Shown: in pieces, positions 13,533 through 15,094 of the stretch
Numbering within the stretch: the first letter of the stretch is position 1
Layout: every line of letters begins with the position of its first letter
Origin: Clostridiales bacterium UBA3705
GTDB taxonomy: Bacteria > Bacillota_A > Clostridia > Oscillospirales > Oscillospiraceae
Direction of reading: 5' to 3'
Assembly (NCBI GenBank): GCA_002372735.1
Contig: DFIE01000121.1
Coordinates: forward strand, 1 to 15,094
DNA: 15,094 nucleotides
Notes under the pieces: generated by a model
The model's database searches: none
What the model was told of the DNA's origin: nothing
Seen by the model: the letters and a program-made list of their open reading frames with translations, nothing else
Program-made: the position numbers and the translations under genes

Positions 13533-14408
13533 CTATGATTTCTTTGCTGATTTTTTGACTTCCTCATGGTAGAAGTAATTGACGACTACCGGCGGCTGGC
13601 CGAATTCGGAACGATGCTGGTCGTTGTCCCGCAGATACGGCATCCCTTCCAGTGCAGTGTATTCCCGCATCTGCGCATCCAAGGCCGTCCAGTAGGCCCG
13701 GGACTTTTTGGAGTAGATTTCATGATACAGGCCGTCCAGCTCAGGGTACTTCTCATGTATCCATTCCATGATCCGTACACGATAGTCGCCCCGCAGGTTC
13801 AGATTCTCCAGCCACACCAGATTACACTGCTTCTTGGCCCTTTCTACGATGGCCTTCACGTCCGTGATTCCGGGGAAAATCGGCGAGATAAAGCAGGTGG
13901 TCTGCACGCCTGCATCGTAAAATTTCTTCATCGCCGCAAGTCTGCGCTCGATGCTCACGCCACGGTCCATTTCCTTCCTGAAATCCTCATCCAGCGTGTT
14001 GATGGAAAAGGAAACCCTCGCGTTCGGAAAGGTCTTGATGAGCTCCAGATCCCGCAGGACAAGATCGGATTTTGTAGCGATGCTGATGCTGATCCCGCTG
14101 CCTTGAAGCTGCTCCAGCAGAGCGCGTGTGCGTTTATACTTCGCCTCGCAGGGCTGGTAGCAGTCTGTGACCGAGCCGAAGAAGGCTTCTTTTCCGGCGT
14201 ATTTCCCGGGATGCCTGATCTCCGGCCAGTACTTCACATCAACAAACTCTCCCCACGGCTCAGGATGGTCGGTAAACCGCTTCATAAACGAGGCGTAGCA
14301 GTATTTACACGCGTGGGCACAGCCCACATAGGGGTTGACAGAATAGTCTGATACCGGCAGATTGGATTTTGTCATCACACTCTTGACTGGAATCTCTTGT
14401 ATCTTCAT
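13533..14408 (-). CDS. Radical SAM protein, SPL/Rv2578c-like family
   Basis: 291 residues, ATG at 14408 with AGGGAG upstream. The N-terminal part has NPYVGCAHACKYCYASFMKR with the iron-sulfur Cys triad C30-x3-C34-x2-C37, the spacing that binds the SAM-cleaving 4Fe-4S cluster. Downstream segments SVTDCYQPCEAKYKRTRALL, ISIATKSDLVLRD, VSFSINTLDEDFRKEMDRG and CFISPIFPGITD fit the SPL-like group of radical SAM proteins. These are related to spore photoproduct lyase in name and fold, but most have no proven substrate. The C-terminal ~90 residues lack extra Cys clusters that I can see. It stands alone with its own promoter and terminator in AT-richer DNA, suggesting an accessory gene. Confidence 0.88.
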   Translation of the reverse strand: MKIQEIPVKSVMTKSNLPVSDYSVNPYVGCAHACKYCYASFMKRFTDHPEPWGEFVDVKYWPEIRHPGKYAGKEAFFGSVTDCYQPCEAKYKRTRALLEQLQGSGISISIATKSDLVLRDLELIKTFPNARVSFSINTLDEDFRKEMDRGVSIERRLAAMKKFYDAGVQTTCFISPIFPGITDVKAIVERAKKQCNLVWLENLNLRGDYRVRIMEWIHEKYPELDGLYHEIYSKKSRAYWTALDAQMREYTALEGMPYLRDNDQHRSEFGQPPVVVNYFYHEEVKKSAKKS

Positions 14409-14474
14409 ATCGTTCTCCCTCTCATAGCTTCATGTAGTCGGACATATCCGTAAAGTCAGTCTCGTGATACACTC

Positions 14475-14502
14475 ATTATACTGAGTTCAAAGAATAAATC
14501 AA
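14475..14502 (-). promoter_or_regulatory. Promoter of the radical SAM gene
   Basis: Minus strand TTGATT (14502-14497), 16 bases, TATAAT (14480-14475). The -35 lies inside copy 2 of the 19-base repeat. The leader to the ATG is about 60 bases. Confidence 0.75.
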
Positions 14503-14529
14503 GTACGCAGAAATTCCGTACATGGTACG
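14496..14529. repeat. 19-base repeat copy 2 plus adjacent palindrome CGTAC-ATG-GTACG
   Basis: Positions 14496-14514 repeat 13416-13434 with one mismatch. Immediately upstream of the promoter (14517-14529) is a 5-bp inverted repeat around ATG. Together they could form a regulator site for the radical SAM gene. Confidence 0.5.
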
Positions 14530-14556
14530 AAGTTTGATACTGCGGTAAAATGGTAG

Positions 14557-14679
14557 ATCATTGATATGGAAAAGGGCATTTCTTATGGCGTAATGAGTAT
14601 GCCTGCATTCGTTGTAAACGAGAAGGTAGTCTCTGCTGGTAGAGTATTGAAATCGCCAGAAATTGAAAATATGTTTTGA
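14557..14679 (+). pseudogene. 3' remnant of a thioredoxin-like (redox-active disulfide protein 2) gene
   Basis: The frame runs from just after a TAG (14554-14556) to TGA at 14677-14679: IIDMEKGISYGVMSMPAFVV, then NEKVVSAGRVLKSPEIENMF. This matches the C-terminal half of small archaeal/bacterial thioredoxin-like proteins (MTH895/TM0996 type, 'YGVMSxPALVInekVVsaGkVl'). These normally have ~75-80 residues with a CxxC near the start. The CxxC half is missing and no ribosome binding site precedes the internal ATG at 14566, so it is a truncated relic. Relatives often sit beside permease or ArsR-type genes. Confidence 0.65.
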
Positions 14680-14726
14680 CGCAGCAACGCCTCCGAGCCG
14701 ATGTGGTTCAGAGGCGTTGCTGCGTC
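14678..14726. terminator. Hairpin at the end of the thioredoxin-like relic
   Basis: A perfect 16-bp stem (14678-14693 with 14711-14726) has a 17-base loop and overlaps the relic's stop. It is probably the surviving terminator of the lost gene. No T run follows on either strand. Confidence 0.55.
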
Positions 14727-14733
14727 TATGGGC

Positions 14734-14841
14734 TTATGCTTTGATCTCAGTACCGTCCTTGATGGTGACCCGGATGTCGACCTTGCTGTGGATGGTGGTG
14801 TAATCTGATGGATGCTGAGACGAGAATGAACACAAACAAGG
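14734..14841 (-). pseudogene. Possible C-terminal relic of a recombinase
   Basis: A 35-codon minus-strand frame ends SDYTTIHSKVDIRVTIKDGT then EIKA and TAA. The closing pattern of a beta hairpin ending in '(F/I)KDGTEI' recalls C-terminal tails of large serine recombinases. It has no start codon and is cut by a TAG upstream. The identification is weak. Confidence 0.25.
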
Positions 14842-15035
14842 CTATGGAGCTTGGTTCCCGGCTTTTTTCTATGCACAAGGTGCTGAATCACTGTCAGTTG
14901 ACCCCATGCCTGAGCTTGGAACGGTATTTCTGATAATGGTCGCTGAGCAGGTAGTCTATGATTTTTTCCTTTCTCAATTTCCCCCCGCCGGCCTGGCTTT
15001 TTGCGGCAAATGATAGAAATACATATCGCAAACCC
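14842..15035. other. Non-coding stretch with one doubtful mini-ORF
   Basis: No convincing gene. On the minus strand a TTG at 14977 opens 27 codons (LRKEKIIDYLLSDHYQKYRS, then KLRHGVN) to a TGA at 14894-14896. It loosely recalls the first residues of some ECF-like sigma factors but breaks off. I treat it as relic or chance. Confidence 0.3.
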
Positions 15036-15089
15036 ATCCGAATATGGATATTTTTGGACTTTTGTTCGTAAAATATCCGAATATGGATA
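15036..15089. promoter_or_regulatory. Pair of operator-like 15-mers at the window edge
   Basis: ATCCGAATATGGATA occurs exactly at 15036-15050 and 15075-15089, 39 bases apart start to start. Each contains inverted ATCC/GGAT half-sites six bases apart (TATCC/GGATA in the second copy). Surroundings are AT-rich and gene-free, as expected for a regulated promoter of a gene beyond the window. The regulator is unknown. Confidence 0.5.
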
Positions 15090-15094
15090 ATACG

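Noticed and set aside
14583..14891. A 102-codon minus-strand open frame
   Set aside because: It is antisense to the thioredoxin-like relic and crosses a 16-bp hairpin. A different minus frame in the same place looks more protein-like.
8243..15094. A second copy of the tRNA-Leu 3' end (attR) to bound an integrated element
   Set aside because: I looked for the GGGTTCGAGTCCCACC segment downstream and found none, so there is no intact tRNA-integrated island in the window, only a relic.
1..15094. CRISPR arrays or intact insertion sequences
   Set aside because: No regularly spaced repeat series and no full transposase frame with terminal inverted repeats was seen.

Overview
The window reads as chromosomal DNA of a GC-rich, spore-forming gut Clostridia, most like Oscillospiraceae/Flavonifractor-type organisms. 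This is inferred from the strong AGGAGG ribosome binding sites, a SpoVB-type flippase, a signal-less DUF11 protein, and Firmicutes-style TTGACA/TATAAT promoters in GC-rich DNA. No species can be named from sequence alone. The last ~1.9 kb (from about 13.18 kb) is visibly AT-richer and full of gene relics.

Left part (1-5.7 kb): the C-terminal end of a probable surface protein, then a minus-strand unit with a near-consensus promoter. This unit encodes a single-frame Nudix hydrolase-NAD(P)HX epimerase fusion and a translationally coupled 48-residue membrane peptide. Divergent from it is a PfkB-family sugar kinase. Convergent to the kinase is a tightly coupled operon of dus (tRNA-dihydrouridine synthase), an ECF sigma factor and a zinc-finger membrane anti-sigma factor. 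Convergent units share long perfect hairpins.

Middle (5.7-8.3 kb): a DUF11-repeat protein (minus) faces away from a SpoVB/MATE-type flippase (plus). The flippase's 3' end contains the promoter of tRNA-Leu(CAA), which is followed by a strong terminator.

Envelope module (8.3-13.2 kb): three minus-strand genes encode a GT2-GtrA glycosyltransferase, a membrane-anchored phosphodiester glycosidase (NAGPA domain) and a four-helix membrane protein. They lie divergent from an OmpR-type response regulator and its histidine kinase. The layout suggests a cell-surface glycan modification cassette controlled by its own two-component system. The four-helix protein ends in what looks like the C-terminal tail of a tyrosine integrase, about 80 bases from the tRNA-Leu gene, as if an integrative element had been deleted there.

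Right end (13.2-15.1 kb): a radical SAM protein of the SPL/Rv2578c type lies between two copies of a 19-base near-repeat. Around it are a broken thioredoxin-like gene, unidentified ORF relics, large hairpins and, at the edge, two copies of an operator-like 15-mer. The most interesting observations are the Nudix-NnrE fusion, the integrase-tailed membrane protein beside the tRNA, and the glycan/two-component cassette.
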